A stretch of 64,000 nt of DNA from Eggerthella lenta DSM 2243 (GTDB lineage: Bacteria; Actinomycetota; Coriobacteriia; Coriobacteriales; Eggerthellaceae), in the NCBI RefSeq assembly GCF_000024265.1, contig NC_013204.1:3461001-3525000 (forward strand). Direction: 5' to 3'. This document shows, in pieces, positions 1 to 8,525 of the stretch. Position 1 is the stretch's first letter. Every line of letters begins with the position of its first letter. A program made the position numbers and the translations under genes. Under the pieces are notes generated by a model. It had not been told where the DNA came from, ran no database searches, and saw only the letters and a list, made by a program, of their open reading frames with translations.

Positions 1-326
1 GATTCCTCGGAGGTTTTCGCATCGTTCCAGCGATCCATCGTTCCCACGAGATACCCCGTGATGCGACGGATGCGATCGAACGGCACCGGCGCCAGCTCGT
101 AGCGGATGTCCACGTCCTCGCCGTCCACCAGCAGCGCGAGGCCGGTAACGGCGCTGTTCGGATGCTTCAGCGCGCCGCGCTCGAGGTAGGCGCGGATCTC
201 CGTTTCGGTGACGTGCTGGTCGCCTTCGTTGGCATAGCCCACCAGCACGTCCACGCCGTCGACGGTCAGCCGCTCGTTGACCACCATGTCGCCCATCGCG
301 TTCGCCACGCCCATAACCGCTTCCAT
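1..326 (-). CDS. NrdD-like protein, 5' portion (runs off the left edge)
   Basis: This is the N-terminal part (about 108 codons) of a minus-strand gene whose 3' end lies outside the window. The ATG at 324-326 is preceded by AAGGAG at a 7-nt spacing. Residues around 85-105 contain RITGYLVGTMDRWNDAK. This resembles the C-terminal signature of anaerobic ribonucleoside-triphosphate reductase (NrdD: GYL, then RWN, then GK/AK and AE), a region that carries the glycyl-radical and zinc sites in full-size NrdD. Here the signature comes only about 85 residues after the start, so the protein is not a normal 700-aa NrdD. It is probably one of the short NrdD-like proteins found in anaerobes. The preceding segment (VVNERLTVDGVDVLVGY) is unrecognised. 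Family assignment is inference from one motif. Confidence 0.55.
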   Translation of the reverse strand, partial: MEAVMGVANAMGDMVVNERLTVDGVDVLVGYANEGDQHVTETEIRAYLERGALKHPNSAVTGLALLVDGEDVDIRYELAPVPFDRIRRITGYLVGTMDRWNDAKTSEE

Positions 327-466
327 GCCCCGCTCCTTACCGCGTTTGTTGCTCGGTCTTATATGTTATTGCAATAGTATCATTTATGGAAGGCGCGCGC
401 CAGAGGAGGGAGGGAGCGATCTTGCAACATGGTCGGCCGGTCGGGGAGCGGCTGCGCATGGCGTTC

Positions 467-572
467 GCTTCGGCGGGTGCATTATCGGCCCAAAGACACG
501 GTTTTCGCGGGAATTCCGTGTCTTTGGGCCGATAATGCGTTCCGCCGTCCGCAAGATGGGCAGATGCGCGAT
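467..572. repeat. 106-bp repeat with long perfect hairpin, copy 1
   Basis: Arms at 479-501 and 516-538 are perfectly complementary (23 bp) around a 14-nt loop. Conserved flanks extend the repeat to 467-572. A second copy, nearly identical over all 106 bp, lies at 2104-2209, and a diverged relative is at 49441-49498. There is no U-tract, so it is not a typical intrinsic terminator, although it lies downstream of the regulator gene ending at 582. It is best described as a REP-like palindromic element. Confidence 0.85.
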
Positions 573-581
573 TGGACTGCT

Positions 582-1520
582 CTATGCTTCCCCGTCGGAC
601 TGCGAGGGCTTGCGCTCGTGCGTTTCGTTGGAATGCGAAACGGACGGGGTGTCCGCGTCCGCGCCTGCCCCGGTTTCAGCCGCGCCCGCCGACTGCGCCA
701 AGCGGGCTTGCATCGCCGCGACGAGGTGGGATGCGGCTTCGGCCTTACGCTCGGAGTCGCGATTGTAGCGAGCTACGTTAATGAGACAGACGACCATGGC
801 GGCATGCACGAGCAGGGCGACGCTCGCCGCGAGTAATGCGAAAAGCAAGAGGGGGAGCGTCCCGTAGACGTTCCAGACGTTCGCCATCAGCCCCCATAGG
901 TTCAGGGTATCGGCCAAAGCAATAGCTCCGGGACTGGCGAAGAAGAGGGATGCGCACAGCAGGACGAGCCCGCCGACGGCGCTGCGCTTCCCTTCCTTCC
1001 GTGCGGCGACCCTTTGGTCGTCCGTGTAGAAGTCCTCGATGTACGGGTGCCGCCGCCGGAACGACCCATGCACGGCGAACGCGCGGATCAGCAAGGCGAA
1101 GCCCACCGTGGCGCACGCGAAGTACGCGATGTACGGGCGCGCGCCGGGATTGGCTCCGTTCATGTTCGAGAAGGCGATGGCCACGCCGAATCCCGCGACG
1201 AACATCGCGAGGCCCGCCGGCACCGTCCACGCTCGGCGGCGCATGTGCTCGTCGTAGCCGCAGGCGTCGACGGGCGGCGCGTCCTCGGGCAGCGATCGCG
1301 TCGGGTCGGGCGCGCGGCCGGTTAGGTCGCCCCGCACCAGATCGTCCAGCGTGCATTCGAACAGATCGCACAGCTTGAGCAGCTTATCCATTTCGGGATA
1401 GCTTTTCTCGGCCTCCCACTTCGCCACCGACTGCCGGCTGACGCCGACGAGCATCGCAAGCTCGGACTGGGTCATGTTGCGCGTGTCGCGCAGGTGCTGA
1501 AGATTGTCCCTGAAGCTCAT
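582..1520 (-). CDS. XRE-family transcriptional regulator with membrane domain
   Basis: The 312-aa protein begins with an HTH_3 DNA-binding domain (about residues 5-60; MTQSELAMLVGVSRQSVAKWE is the classic Cro/CI helix-turn-helix). This is followed by a linker and about four to five hydrophobic segments between residues 95 and 260 (for example VPAGLAMFVAGFGVAIAFS and IAYFACATVGFALLI). A charged Ala-rich tail ends the protein. Regulators of this layout are membrane-tethered one-component sensors in many Gram-positive bacteria, but the ligand cannot be told from sequence. The ATG at 1518-1520 is preceded by GAGAGGAG at about 8 nt. The gene is monocistronic, and the repeated hairpin lies downstream. 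The target is unknown, and neighbouring genes give no hint. Confidence 0.85.
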   Translation of the reverse strand: MSFRDNLQHLRDTRNMTQSELAMLVGVSRQSVAKWEAEKSYPEMDKLLKLCDLFECTLDDLVRGDLTGRAPDPTRSLPEDAPPVDACGYDEHMRRRAWTVPAGLAMFVAGFGVAIAFSNMNGANPGARPYIAYFACATVGFALLIRAFAVHGSFRRRHPYIEDFYTDDQRVAARKEGKRSAVGGLVLLCASLFFASPGAIALADTLNLWGLMANVWNVYGTLPLLLFALLAASVALLVHAAMVVCLINVARYNRDSERKAEAASHLVAAMQARLAQSAGAAETGAGADADTPSVSHSNETHERKPSQSDGEA

Positions 1521-1694
1521 GGTCGATCTCCTCTCGCAGGGTGCGTCCGGCTGTTCCTTCGACTTGCATCATGCACCGAAACGGCGGTTACCTCAACCTC
1601 GGGATGCTTTTTCGCGGCATCCGCTGCCAACCGGCGGTTGTCACCGCAGGTCAACGTCTGAAGAGCAGATCGTCTGATGACAAAAACGTACGGA

Positions 1695-1710
1695 TGTTTC
1701 ACGTGAAACA
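1695..1710. promoter_or_regulatory. parS site 1 (ParB-binding palindrome)
   Basis: The sequence TGTTTCACGTGAAACA is a perfect 16-bp palindrome and matches the widely conserved bacterial chromosomal parS consensus (TGTTNCACGTGAAACA). It is the first of three perfect copies within 1.9 kb. In other bacteria such sites load ParB near the replication origin for chromosome segregation. Confidence 0.93.
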
Positions 1711-2028
1711 CAGGAAGCCCCTCGAATGCACTCTGCGACATGGAAAGGACCCGATCCGGGTTGGCGCATGAAAACTGGGCGCTTTCGCACAAAAAGGCAC
1801 GGTATGCGACGTCTTGCTGGAAACGACTTTTCGAACGGTTTCGTTTGTTTTGGAAAACGCCTGATCGAGATTGTAGTGCTTGGAGGAACGAGGGAAGCTT
1901 CTTCGACAGCATGGTCTGAAAAGCGCTTTTTGATCCTTCGAACGTCGCACGTCGCGGATTTTAGTGCATTGGAGAGGACATCGCATGCAAGGAGCATGCT
2001 AGAAAGGGAAACACGAGTTCCGTACAAA

Positions 2029-2044
2029 TGTTTCACGTGAAACA
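2029..2044. promoter_or_regulatory. parS site 2
   Basis: This is an identical TGTTTCACGTGAAACA palindrome, here extended to a 22-bp perfect palindrome by flanking AAA/TTT. It lies between the aldolase gene and the XRE regulator, 319 bp from site 1. Confidence 0.93.
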
Positions 2045-2103
2045 TTTCGGCTGGGGGCCGGAGCGAAATTGGTCGTGAGGCGATGGACGCGGGGGGCGTT
2101 GCG

Positions 2104-2209
2104 GCTTCGGCGGGTGCATTATCGGCCCAAAGACACGGTTTTCGCGGGAATTCCGTGCCTTTGGGCCGATAATGTGCTCCTCCGTCCGCAAGACGAGCAG
2201 ATGCGCGAT
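2104..2209. repeat. 106-bp repeat with long hairpin, copy 2
   Basis: Second copy of the element at 467-572, in the same orientation. The left arm is identical, the right arm has a few substitutions (for example CCT for TCT), and both flanks are conserved, including the run ending GCAGATGCGCGAT. It lies about 190 bp downstream of the aldolase stop codon. Confidence 0.85.
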
Positions 2210-2400
2210 GTTGCGACGCGGGGCAACCGGCGCGGGACGCCACACGGGGCGGCGTTGCCGATTGCGCACAAGGCGGCTTCGTGCGAAGCAGGATCGACGT
2301 GGCTGGTTGAGCGCAAGGCGCCTTCATGCAAAGCGGGGCCGCCCTTTCGGACGGCCCCGCCGAGGTGCGCGATTGCGCGGCTACGCGGATCGCGTCAACC

Positions 2401-3339
2401 TTACAGCTTGAAGTCCTCGTCGCCGTTGAAGACGTCGAGGGCGTCCTCCACGGAGTAGTCGGCCAGCGTGATGGCGCTGATGGCCTTCGTCAGGCGGACG
2501 GCCTCGTCCAGCGAGCGCTGGTGGATGTTGCGGCCGGTGGCGTTGCCCACGGCGCCGCCCGTGTGGATCTGGTCGTACAGCTGCGTGAGGAACGTCTCGG
2601 CGTCCACCGTCGAGCCGCCGGCGCACACGAGGCCCGTGCGGCCGGACGCCATCGTGGCGACCTTGAGCGCCTCGGCCGGCGAAGAGCCGTCCTCGGGCTT
2701 CGGCGGGTTCACCTTCACGAAGTCGGCGCCGAGGCACAGGGCCACGCCCGCCGCGCCCGCGATGAGCGCCGGATCCTTCTCGGCCTTGACGGCCTTGCCG
2801 CGGGGGTAGATCCACAGCACGACCAGCAGGCCGTTGGCGTGGGCCTGGGCGATGAGCTCGCCGGCCTCGGCCATCATGGTGGACTCGTACTCGCTGCCCA
2901 GGTAGATGGTGTAGCCGATGCCCACGATGTTCACGCCCGCCTCGCGCATGGCCAGCACGGCGTCCAGATCGTAGAGCTGCGGCGAATAGGGGTCGTCCTG
3001 GCTGCCGCCCACGATGTTGGTCTTGGAGTTCATCTTCACGAGGTAGTTGATCTCGGGATAGTCGGCGGCGTATTGCGCGATGAGCCCGCGCTGGCCGGCC
3101 AACACGCCGCACACGCCCTGGCGCCCGATCTCGAAGAGGTGCTGCGGCTCGGCATCGGCGATGTCGATGCCCTCGCCGTAGAAGTCCTTGTTGAGGTGCT
3201 CGATCTTCTGATCGCACGCGAACAGCATGAGACGGCCCGTTCCGCGCGTCGCCTTCATGAAGTTCTCGATGTACTCGTCACGGGATTCCGGCATGACGTC
3301 GGCCGGCACCCTCACCTGGTCACGAGTGATTTTGGGCAT
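2401..3339 (-). CDS. Class I (DhnA-type) fructose-bisphosphate aldolase family protein
   Basis: The 312-aa TIM-barrel aldolase belongs to the DhnA/DeoC/LacD superfamily, which cleaves ketose phosphates through a lysine Schiff base. Visible motifs are DQKIEH near residue 43 (phosphate/substrate region), VVLWIYPRG near 172, DFVKVNPP near 206, which carries the likely Schiff-base lysine, and VCAGGS followed by ATGRNIHQR in the last quarter. The last two form the phosphate-binding GG...GRNI pattern of archaeal-type FBP aldolases. Length matches the family. ATG is preceded by a strong AAGGAGG at 7 nt. The gene is monocistronic. The physiological substrate (fructose 1,6-bisphosphate or another sugar phosphate) is not settled by sequence alone. 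Confidence 0.85.
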   Translation of the reverse strand: MPKITRDQVRVPADVMPESRDEYIENFMKATRGTGRLMLFACDQKIEHLNKDFYGEGIDIADAEPQHLFEIGRQGVCGVLAGQRGLIAQYAADYPEINYLVKMNSKTNIVGGSQDDPYSPQLYDLDAVLAMREAGVNIVGIGYTIYLGSEYESTMMAEAGELIAQAHANGLLVVLWIYPRGKAVKAEKDPALIAGAAGVALCLGADFVKVNPPKPEDGSSPAEALKVATMASGRTGLVCAGGSTVDAETFLTQLYDQIHTGGAVGNATGRNIHQRSLDEAVRLTKAISAITLADYSVEDALDVFNGDEDFKL

Positions 3340-3555
3340 GGTTTCCTCCTTATAGGATCCAACTCAACGGATGAGGCTCAGAGCCTTATCGATACGGTCA
3401 TTCTAGCGAAAAAGCGAGGCGGGACGCGCCGTTTCACCGAAAAACCCCGCGAACGAGCCACCGATTCGCGCGAAGCGCGGGCAGGCGGTAGGCGGAGGAG
3501 GCGCAACGGCGAACAAGCGGCACCCGACGGACAGTGCGCGAAGCGAGAACCCGGA

Positions 3556-3571
3556 TGTTTCACGTGAAACA
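3556..3571. promoter_or_regulatory. parS site 3
   Basis: TGTTTCACGTGAAACA again, here embedded in a longer perfect palindrome because CCGGA and TCCGG flank it (3551-3576). It lies between the aldolase promoter and the TM2 gene. Confidence 0.93.
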
Positions 3572-3788
3572 TCCGGTCGCGCGAAGCGCGAACAGGGCGG
3601 GAGCGAAGCGACCCGCCCATGCGCCCGAAGGGCGCATAAGAAGCTCGCAGGTGGCCGCGCAGGAGCGAAGCGACCTGCGCCTCGCGCGGAGCGCGAGCAC
3701 GCGCTCGCAGGTTGGCGCAGTGAGCCAGCGAGGGCGGCCGTGGCGGCCGCCCTCTACGGGGACTTGCTTCGCGACACAGCGTCGGCAA

Positions 3789-3816
3789 GTTCCGGCGGCC
3801 GGGAGGCCGCCGGAAC
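3789..3816 (-). terminator. Terminator-like hairpin after TM2 gene
   Basis: GTTCCGGCGGCC and GGCCGCCGGAAC pair around a 4-nt loop just downstream of the TM2 gene stop (minus strand). The uridine tract is weak. Confidence 0.6.
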
Positions 3817-3820
3817 CAAA

Positions 3821-4738
3821 CTAGAACCACTCGCGCTTGTTCAGCACGTAGATCTGCTCGAATTCAGTCTGGGACTTCGTGAGGTACAGGATGCCCTCGA
3901 TGATGGCGATGACCCAGATCACCCATGATGCCAGCGAGAACGTCAGCACGCCGCCGATGATGGTGACAGCCAGCATGATGAAACCGGCGGTGTTGTAGCC
4001 CAGGTAGAACTTGTGGATGCCGAACGCGCCCAGGAAGATGGCCAGCAAACCGGCGGCCACGTGATCCTTCGTCGTGACCATAGGCTGGCTGTACGGCTGC
4101 TGGTAGTACGGTTGCTGATAGCCGTAGTACGGCTGCTGCGGAGGCACGGCTCCGGGGCCGGCATGCGGCGGTGTCTGCGGCGCGCCGTATCCGGGAGGAG
4201 CGTAATAGCCTGACGCAGGCTGGCCGGGAGCAGGAGGCGCACCCGCAGGCTGCGTGTAAGAAGCGGTGGAAGCAGAGGCGGCAGCCGGAGCCTGGGGCTG
4301 GGGCTGAGCCGGGGTAGCCTGCGGTGCAGCCGTAGGCGGAATCGCCTGAGCCGTCGAGTACGGAACCCACTCGGGCTCGGGTTCGGCAGCCTTGGCGGGC
4401 TCGGCAGGAGCCGCAGAAGGAGCCGCCGCAGAAGCCTCGGAAGCATCCTCCGTCGACGCATCCGTCGATGCGTCGCTCGGCGCCTCTTCCTTATCCTCGG
4501 ACCCGGCATCGCACGAGACGACCGCCACATCCTCGACCACGACGGCTTCCACTTCGCCCGTCGCTTCGTCGACGACCACGGCTGCAACCGTCTCCTTTTC
4601 AACGTCGCATGCATCGTCGGACGTCGTCGCGGCAAGCTTCGCCTTCGCGGCTTCCAGTTTCTCCTGAGCGGCTTTGAGCTCCGCTTCAGCAGCGGCAACC
4701 TCGTCCGCTGCGCTATTCAAAGGTTCGTTGGTGGCCAT
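3821..4738 (-). CDS. TM2-domain membrane protein with long Ala/Pro/Tyr-rich N-terminal region
   Basis: The 305-aa protein starts at the ATG at 4736-4738, preceded by GAGGTGGG; a longer upstream frame exists but is not supported. Residues about 10-45 form a charged Ala/Glu/Lys coiled coil, followed by an acidic segment. A Pro/Ala/Gln/Tyr-rich low-complexity stretch comes next (repeated PYY, YQQPYY). The C-terminal 85 residues are a TM2 domain with two membrane helices (GLLAIFLGAFGIHKFYLGY is the diagnostic motif). TM2 proteins are widespread and mostly of unknown function. The disordered region probably lies on one face of the membrane as a protein-binding arm. The protein is unrelated to the downstream TVP38 gene except by proximity. 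Confidence 0.85.
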   Translation of the reverse strand: MATNEPLNSAADEVAAAEAELKAAQEKLEAAKAKLAATTSDDACDVEKETVAAVVVDEATGEVEAVVVEDVAVVSCDAGSEDKEEAPSDASTDASTEDASEASAAAPSAAPAEPAKAAEPEPEWVPYSTAQAIPPTAAPQATPAQPQPQAPAAASASTASYTQPAGAPPAPGQPASGYYAPPGYGAPQTPPHAGPGAVPPQQPYYGYQQPYYQQPYSQPMVTTKDHVAAGLLAIFLGAFGIHKFYLGYNTAGFIMLAVTIIGGVLTFSLASWVIWVIAIIEGILYLTKSQTEFEQIYVLNKREWF

Positions 4739-4893
4739 GATGGACCCACCTCTCATTCTACAAATTGCGTCGATGTCCTGTACCGCCATAGTAGTGCGCG
4801 CCGTCGCATCCAAGGAGGTTTCGTCACAATACCGTCAACGACGTTCAGTATTTCTTAAGATTTGCGCATGGGCCGAAGAAAAGCCTGATCGCG

Positions 4894-5658
4894 TTAGCTG
4901 TCTTTATGCGAATGCTTCTCGAGCATTTTCATGATGCGCTCGCGAAAAACGATGCCCAACACGGCGATGACGGCCGCCACCGCGAAGATGATCGCGCTTT
5001 CCATAAGGCGTCCGTCAGCCAGCCCGTCGGCGGCGTAGGTGGACACCACGATGCCCGGAATGCGCCCCACGTTGGAGAGCAGCAAAAATGTGCGCATTCG
5101 CATGTCCGTGAGCGGCACGAGGTACGTGAACACGTCTTTCGGCAGACCCGGGATCAAAAACAGGATGAACACGATGATGTTCAGCTTGCCGGTTTTCTCG
5201 AACTTGCGGAACTTTTCGAGGTACTGCACGGGCACCATGCTCTGCACGAACGGCGCCCCCAGCTTGCGCACCAGCGCGAAGATGAACGCGCTGGAAATGA
5301 CGCACCCTGCCAGAATGACCAGCGCGCCGATCCAGGGGCCGTACAGCAGGCCCGCCGCGATCTGCACCACCTCGCCGGGAATGAACGCCACGACGATCTG
5401 CAGAAACTGAAGTCCCAGCAGTATGAGGAACCCCACGGGACCCGCGCCGCGCACGTCGTTGATGATGCGGTCGAGGCCGCCCGGCTCGAACAACTCGTGG
5501 AAGTACGGCCATAGCATCACCACGATCAGCACCATGATGGCGAAGAACGCGATGAGCCCGACGAACTTGAAAATGTCGGCCTTCTCCATCTTATGGCCGC
5601 GCACCTCTACCTCTTGCTCGGCTTTTTCGTGCAGCTTGTCCTTCAGCTTGTCAGTCAT
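4894..5658 (-). CDS. TVP38/TMEM64 (VTT domain) membrane protein
   Basis: The 254-aa integral membrane protein has a cytoplasmic charged N-terminus and about five to six hydrophobic segments. The VTT/SNARE-associated signatures are present: FIPGEVVQIAAGLLYG near residue 92, FLIPGLPKDVFTYLVPL near 163, and NVGRIPGIVVSTYAA near 196. The family is related to DedA and includes lipid scramblases/flippases. Substrate here is unknown. Its ATG overlaps the stop of the upstream PRC-barrel gene by 8 bp, indicating translational coupling. A second, diverged paralog lies at 35439-36257. Confidence 0.88.
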   Translation of the reverse strand: MTDKLKDKLHEKAEQEVEVRGHKMEKADIFKFVGLIAFFAIMVLIVVMLWPYFHELFEPGGLDRIINDVRGAGPVGFLILLGLQFLQIVVAFIPGEVVQIAAGLLYGPWIGALVILAGCVISSAFIFALVRKLGAPFVQSMVPVQYLEKFRKFEKTGKLNIIVFILFLIPGLPKDVFTYLVPLTDMRMRTFLLLSNVGRIPGIVVSTYAADGLADGRLMESAIIFAVAAVIAVLGIVFRERIMKMLEKHSHKDS

Positions 5659-6634
5659 CGTGGCGAGCCTTGTCGTACTCCTCTTTGAAGGCCGCGAACA
5701 TGTTCTTCTTGGGCGCGGGCTTCTTGGCGGTCGTCTTCTTCTTGGGCGCGGTCGACGCGGGCTTCGCAGGCGCGGAAACGCCCTCGTCTTCCGCCTCGTC
5801 CGTCACGGCCAGAGCCTGGTCGTCGGAACCGGGCTTGACACCGCGCGCCTTGTCGTACTCCTCCTTGAACCCGGAGAACATCCCCTTCGTGGCGGCGATC
5901 TGCTTGCCCGTGGCGTACGCGCCCTTGTTCACCACTTCGCCGGTTTTCTTGGCGGCCTCGCTGACCACCGGCTTCGCCCTGTCCACCGTGGTGTGCACCT
6001 TGTCGACGGCGACGGCCGTGACCGCGCCGGCCTTCTCGGCCACGCCGCCCTCGGCAACCAGGTCCTTCGCGGCGTCGTCAACCAGCATCGCACCCAGCAC
6101 CACTTCGTCGGTTTCGCGCCCCTCGGAGCCCACCTGCGCCAGCGCGGCACCCATTCCGCGGCGGAACCCCTTGACGAGGTCGGCCGGAATAGTGCGCTTG
6201 CCCAACAGTGCGTTGGCGGTGGCGCCCGAATCGGTGTCGAACGTGTCCACCATACCGGTGATGCGGTTGAAGGTGACGTTGCCCACCATGCCCAGCGAAG
6301 TACCGTCTTCGGTCATGACCGGCAGCCCCACCCACAGCACGCAATCGTCCCAGTTGACGCCCAGCGCCTTGCATGCGGCGCGGTCCGTGGCCTCGGGCAC
6401 GTTGCGGATGGCGATGCGGCCGTCCACGATGTCGTAACCCTCGATGGATACGAACTTGTCCTTGCGGCGGAACATCCACAGCAGATCGGGGCGCTTCACG
6501 ATGAAGCCGACGCAGCGCTTCTCTTTCGGGTGGAACACGAAACGGCGCACCTTGCCGATGCGCTTCGTACCGTTCTTGCCGCCCACGACGCGGACGCCCG
6601 TGAGCTCATGCGTAGTGATGAGTTTGCTTGCCAT
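5651..6634 (-). CDS. PRC-barrel domain protein with duplicated MF-x-FKEEYDKAR tail motif
   Basis: The start is taken at the ATG at 6632-6634 (MASKLITTHELTG); a GTG five codons upstream is less likely. Residues 1-85 and about 95-170 form two PRC-barrel-like modules (TGVRVVGGKNGTKRIGKVRRF; GLPVMTEDGTSLGMVGNV). The remaining Ala/Lys-rich tail contains two copies of a short motif, MFSGFKEEYDKAR and MFAAFKEEYDKAR, the second at the very C-terminus after a Lys/Pro/Thr linker. PRC-barrel proteins act as small adaptors in RNA processing and photosystem assembly, but the role here is unknown. The repeated motif looks like a docking or amphipathic segment. The gene forms an operon with the TVP38 gene through an 8-bp overlap. 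Confidence 0.8.
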   Translation of the reverse strand: MASKLITTHELTGVRVVGGKNGTKRIGKVRRFVFHPKEKRCVGFIVKRPDLLWMFRRKDKFVSIEGYDIVDGRIAIRNVPEATDRAACKALGVNWDDCVLWVGLPVMTEDGTSLGMVGNVTFNRITGMVDTFDTDSGATANALLGKRTIPADLVKGFRRGMGAALAQVGSEGRETDEVVLGAMLVDDAAKDLVAEGGVAEKAGAVTAVAVDKVHTTVDRAKPVVSEAAKKTGEVVNKGAYATGKQIAATKGMFSGFKEEYDKARGVKPGSDDQALAVTDEAEDEGVSAPAKPASTAPKKKTTAKKPAPKKNMFAAFKEEYDKARHDD

Positions 6635-6787
6635 GGCCTTCTTCTCCACTCGACAACCTGCGCATTTGCCGCGGATGGAACCGCAACCCCCCAGCGCCGT
6701 TGCCCTGTCGGACAGTCAGGAAGCGGCGAGAGGGGCGGGGCTTGCGCCCACGTCGACCAACTCGCCGCTTCATGATAGATGCGTATG

Positions 6788-7324
6788 CTACTTGTCGTCG
6801 CCGGAGATCTTGTCGGCAGCGTCCTCGGCCTTGTCCTTCACGGCATCGGCCGCGCTCTGCGCCTTGTCCTCGGCCTTGTCGACGGCCTCGTGCGCCGTGT
6901 CGGCCGCGACAGGAATGGTGTCGCTCACCGCGTCGTGCGCCTGCTCGGCGTTCTTGGCCACCTGCGAGGCGATGCGCTGGCGCGCCGCTTCGATCTTGTC
7001 GCGAAGCTCGTCGTTCTTCTGCGAGAACGCCGGCTTGATGTTGTCGGCGGCTTCCTGCACGCGCTGCGTGGCCTGGCCGTACAGCTCTTGACCCTTGGCG
7101 GCCACGTCCTGCACGACTTCCTGACCCTTGGACGCGGCATCCTGATACGCGTGCTGCATGTTGGCGCCGGCCTGAGAGCCCAGCTCCTGCGCCTCGCCCC
7201 ATGCCGCGCTCATCTTATCGGTGACCATAGCGCGCGTTTCCTGACCAGACCGGGGGGCGTACAGCAGCGCGACAACCGCACCGGCCAACCCACCAGCCAA
7301 AAAAGCTCCAAATTTGTTGCCCAT
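6788..7324 (-). CDS. YtxH-domain general-stress-type protein
   Basis: The 178-aa protein starts at ATG 7322-7324, chosen because GAAGGAGG precedes it by 6 nt. The N-terminus is a single glycine-rich membrane helix followed by LLYAPRSGQETR, the YtxH signature (LL.AP.SG.ETR). The rest is a long Ala/Asp/Lys-rich amphipathic helix resembling late-embryogenesis/apolipoprotein-like repeats (AADAVKDKAEDAADK). In Bacillus YtxH is a general stress protein of unclear function. The gene sits upstream of the PRC-barrel/TVP38 pair in the same orientation but with a 153-bp gap, so it may be a separate transcript. Confidence 0.85.
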   Translation of the reverse strand: MGNKFGAFLAGGLAGAVVALLYAPRSGQETRAMVTDKMSAAWGEAQELGSQAGANMQHAYQDAASKGQEVVQDVAAKGQELYGQATQRVQEAADNIKPAFSQKNDELRDKIEAARQRIASQVAKNAEQAHDAVSDTIPVAADTAHEAVDKAEDKAQSAADAVKDKAEDAADKISGDDK

Positions 7325-7504
7325 GACGGCCTCCTTCGGGATGTTTGCCTGTTCGTTCATTATAGGGGCATCCGCGCAGCCCCATGCGCGAAAACATGAG
7401 CGCTCTATGATTCAGTTGCTGTTTCGTTGCCGACCGAACAGACGCGAAGACGGGCCGCCGGCCTACGACCCGTGAATCGCATACTGCGCTCTCGCCGCAA
7501 GCGG

Positions 7505-8491
7505 TTACCGCGCATATTGGCTGACCAGTTCGTTGAGGACGCCGGACAGCGACAAACCGGAGGCTTCGCAGGCGAGGGAGAACGGCGAAGATTCGGCCAG
7601 GGAGGGCGACACGTCCACCTCCAGGACGCGCGCCTGGGCTCCGTCCCAGACAAGATCAACGCGGGCGAGGTCGCGCACCTGATAGGCACGGCACACTTCC
7701 AAGGCGGCGCGCTCGATTTCGGCACGGATGGCCTGGGCATCGGCCTCGTCGTTCGACAACGAGGCGGGGCGCACAGGTGCGAACAGCTCGACCGCGCCCG
7801 GCGTGCGACAGGCGACCGTATCGCAGAAGCCCTCCTTCGCCACGATCTCCACCGGCGGCAGCGCGTAGGCATCCCAGCCGGAGCCCAGCACCGGCACGGT
7901 TACCTCAACGCCGTCGATCCACTGCTCGATGATGACGGCGTCGTCGAACGACAGCGCATCGGACACGGCTTCGCCCAGCTGGTCGACGGAATCAACGCGG
8001 CGCACGCCCGAAGCCGAAACGCCGTGCGCAGGCTTCACCGCCACGGGATACCCGCCGATCACGCGGTCTTCCACCAGGTCAAACGCCGTCGCAGCGCCCA
8101 TGCTCTCGAACGCCTCGCGCGCGATGCAGACGCCCTGCGGCCAGGAAGCCGTCGGCTCATCGCCGGTGATGGCGCGGTAGGCCGCCATCTCGGAGCCGAG
8201 GGAGGATTTGTCCCAAGCGCGCCGGCACACGCTGGACGGCGATCCGACGAAGGGCACGCCCACGAATTCGAGCAGGCTCTGGACGGTTCCGTCCTCGCCG
8301 AGCTTGCCGTGCAGGGCGTTGAAGCACACGTCGGGACGCTCGACGCGCAGGGCGGAAACGAGGTCGGACGAAGCATCCAACAGCACCGTCCTATGGCCCG
8401 CCTCTTCAAGAGCTGCGCACACGTTCTTGGCGCTGGCCAGGGATAACTCGCGCTCGGTCGAGCTGCCGCCCGTCAACACTGCTACCTTCAT
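7505..8491 (-). CDS. ddl: D-alanine--D-alanine ligase family ATP-grasp protein (divergent)
   Basis: The 328-aa protein starts at ATG 8489-8491 after AAGGAG. It would join two D-Ala residues for peptidoglycan using ATP. Seen motifs: VLTGGSSTERELSLASA (substrate loop, GG.S.E...S), NALHGKLGEDGTVQ (HG..GEDG), VAVKPAHGVSASGV (KP...GSS.G equivalent) and RVDLVWDGA. The final metal-binding stretch reads LEVDVSPSLAESSPF, where classical Ddl has an E-x-N-x-x-PG pattern; Asp replaces the usual Asn and the PG is lost. This makes it a divergent family member, and specificity for D-Ala (versus D-Lac/D-Ser or another amino acid) is inferred. The upstream gene, 34 bp away, encodes a small protein that resembles a cyanophycin-synthetase front domain. 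Confidence 0.75.
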   Translation of the reverse strand: MKVAVLTGGSSTERELSLASAKNVCAALEEAGHRTVLLDASSDLVSALRVERPDVCFNALHGKLGEDGTVQSLLEFVGVPFVGSPSSVCRRAWDKSSLGSEMAAYRAITGDEPTASWPQGVCIAREAFESMGAATAFDLVEDRVIGGYPVAVKPAHGVSASGVRRVDSVDQLGEAVSDALSFDDAVIIEQWIDGVEVTVPVLGSGWDAYALPPVEIVAKEGFCDTVACRTPGAVELFAPVRPASLSNDEADAQAIRAEIERAALEVCRAYQVRDLARVDLVWDGAQARVLEVDVSPSLAESSPFSLACEASGLSLSGVLNELVSQYAR

Positions 8492-8525
8492 GATGATGCT
8501 CCTTCTGCCGTCCACACAAGAGCGG

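Larger units (their letters stand above)
1521..2400. other. 880-bp intergenic region with two parS sites and repeat copy 2
   Basis: No convincing gene is seen here. Overlapping ORFs on both strands lack ribosome-binding sites and their translations read through the parS palindromes. The region holds perfect parS sites at 1695-1710 and 2029-2044 and the second copy of the 106-bp hairpin repeat at 2104-2209. GC content drops between about 1780 and 2040 relative to the flanks. Confidence 0.6.
3340..3820. other. 481-bp palindrome-rich intergenic region with parS
   Basis: No gene is seen. Short GC-rich palindromes built on GCGAAGCGC and GGAGCGAAGCGACC recur through 3470-3730. The third parS site sits at 3556-3571, and a terminator hairpin precedes the stop of the TM2 gene. 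Confidence 0.6.

Noticed and set aside
1641-2327. Overlapping ORFs on both strands in the parS region
   Set aside because: They read through parS and hairpin repeats (MFHVKH is the translated parS palindrome) and have no ribosome sites or recognisable domains.
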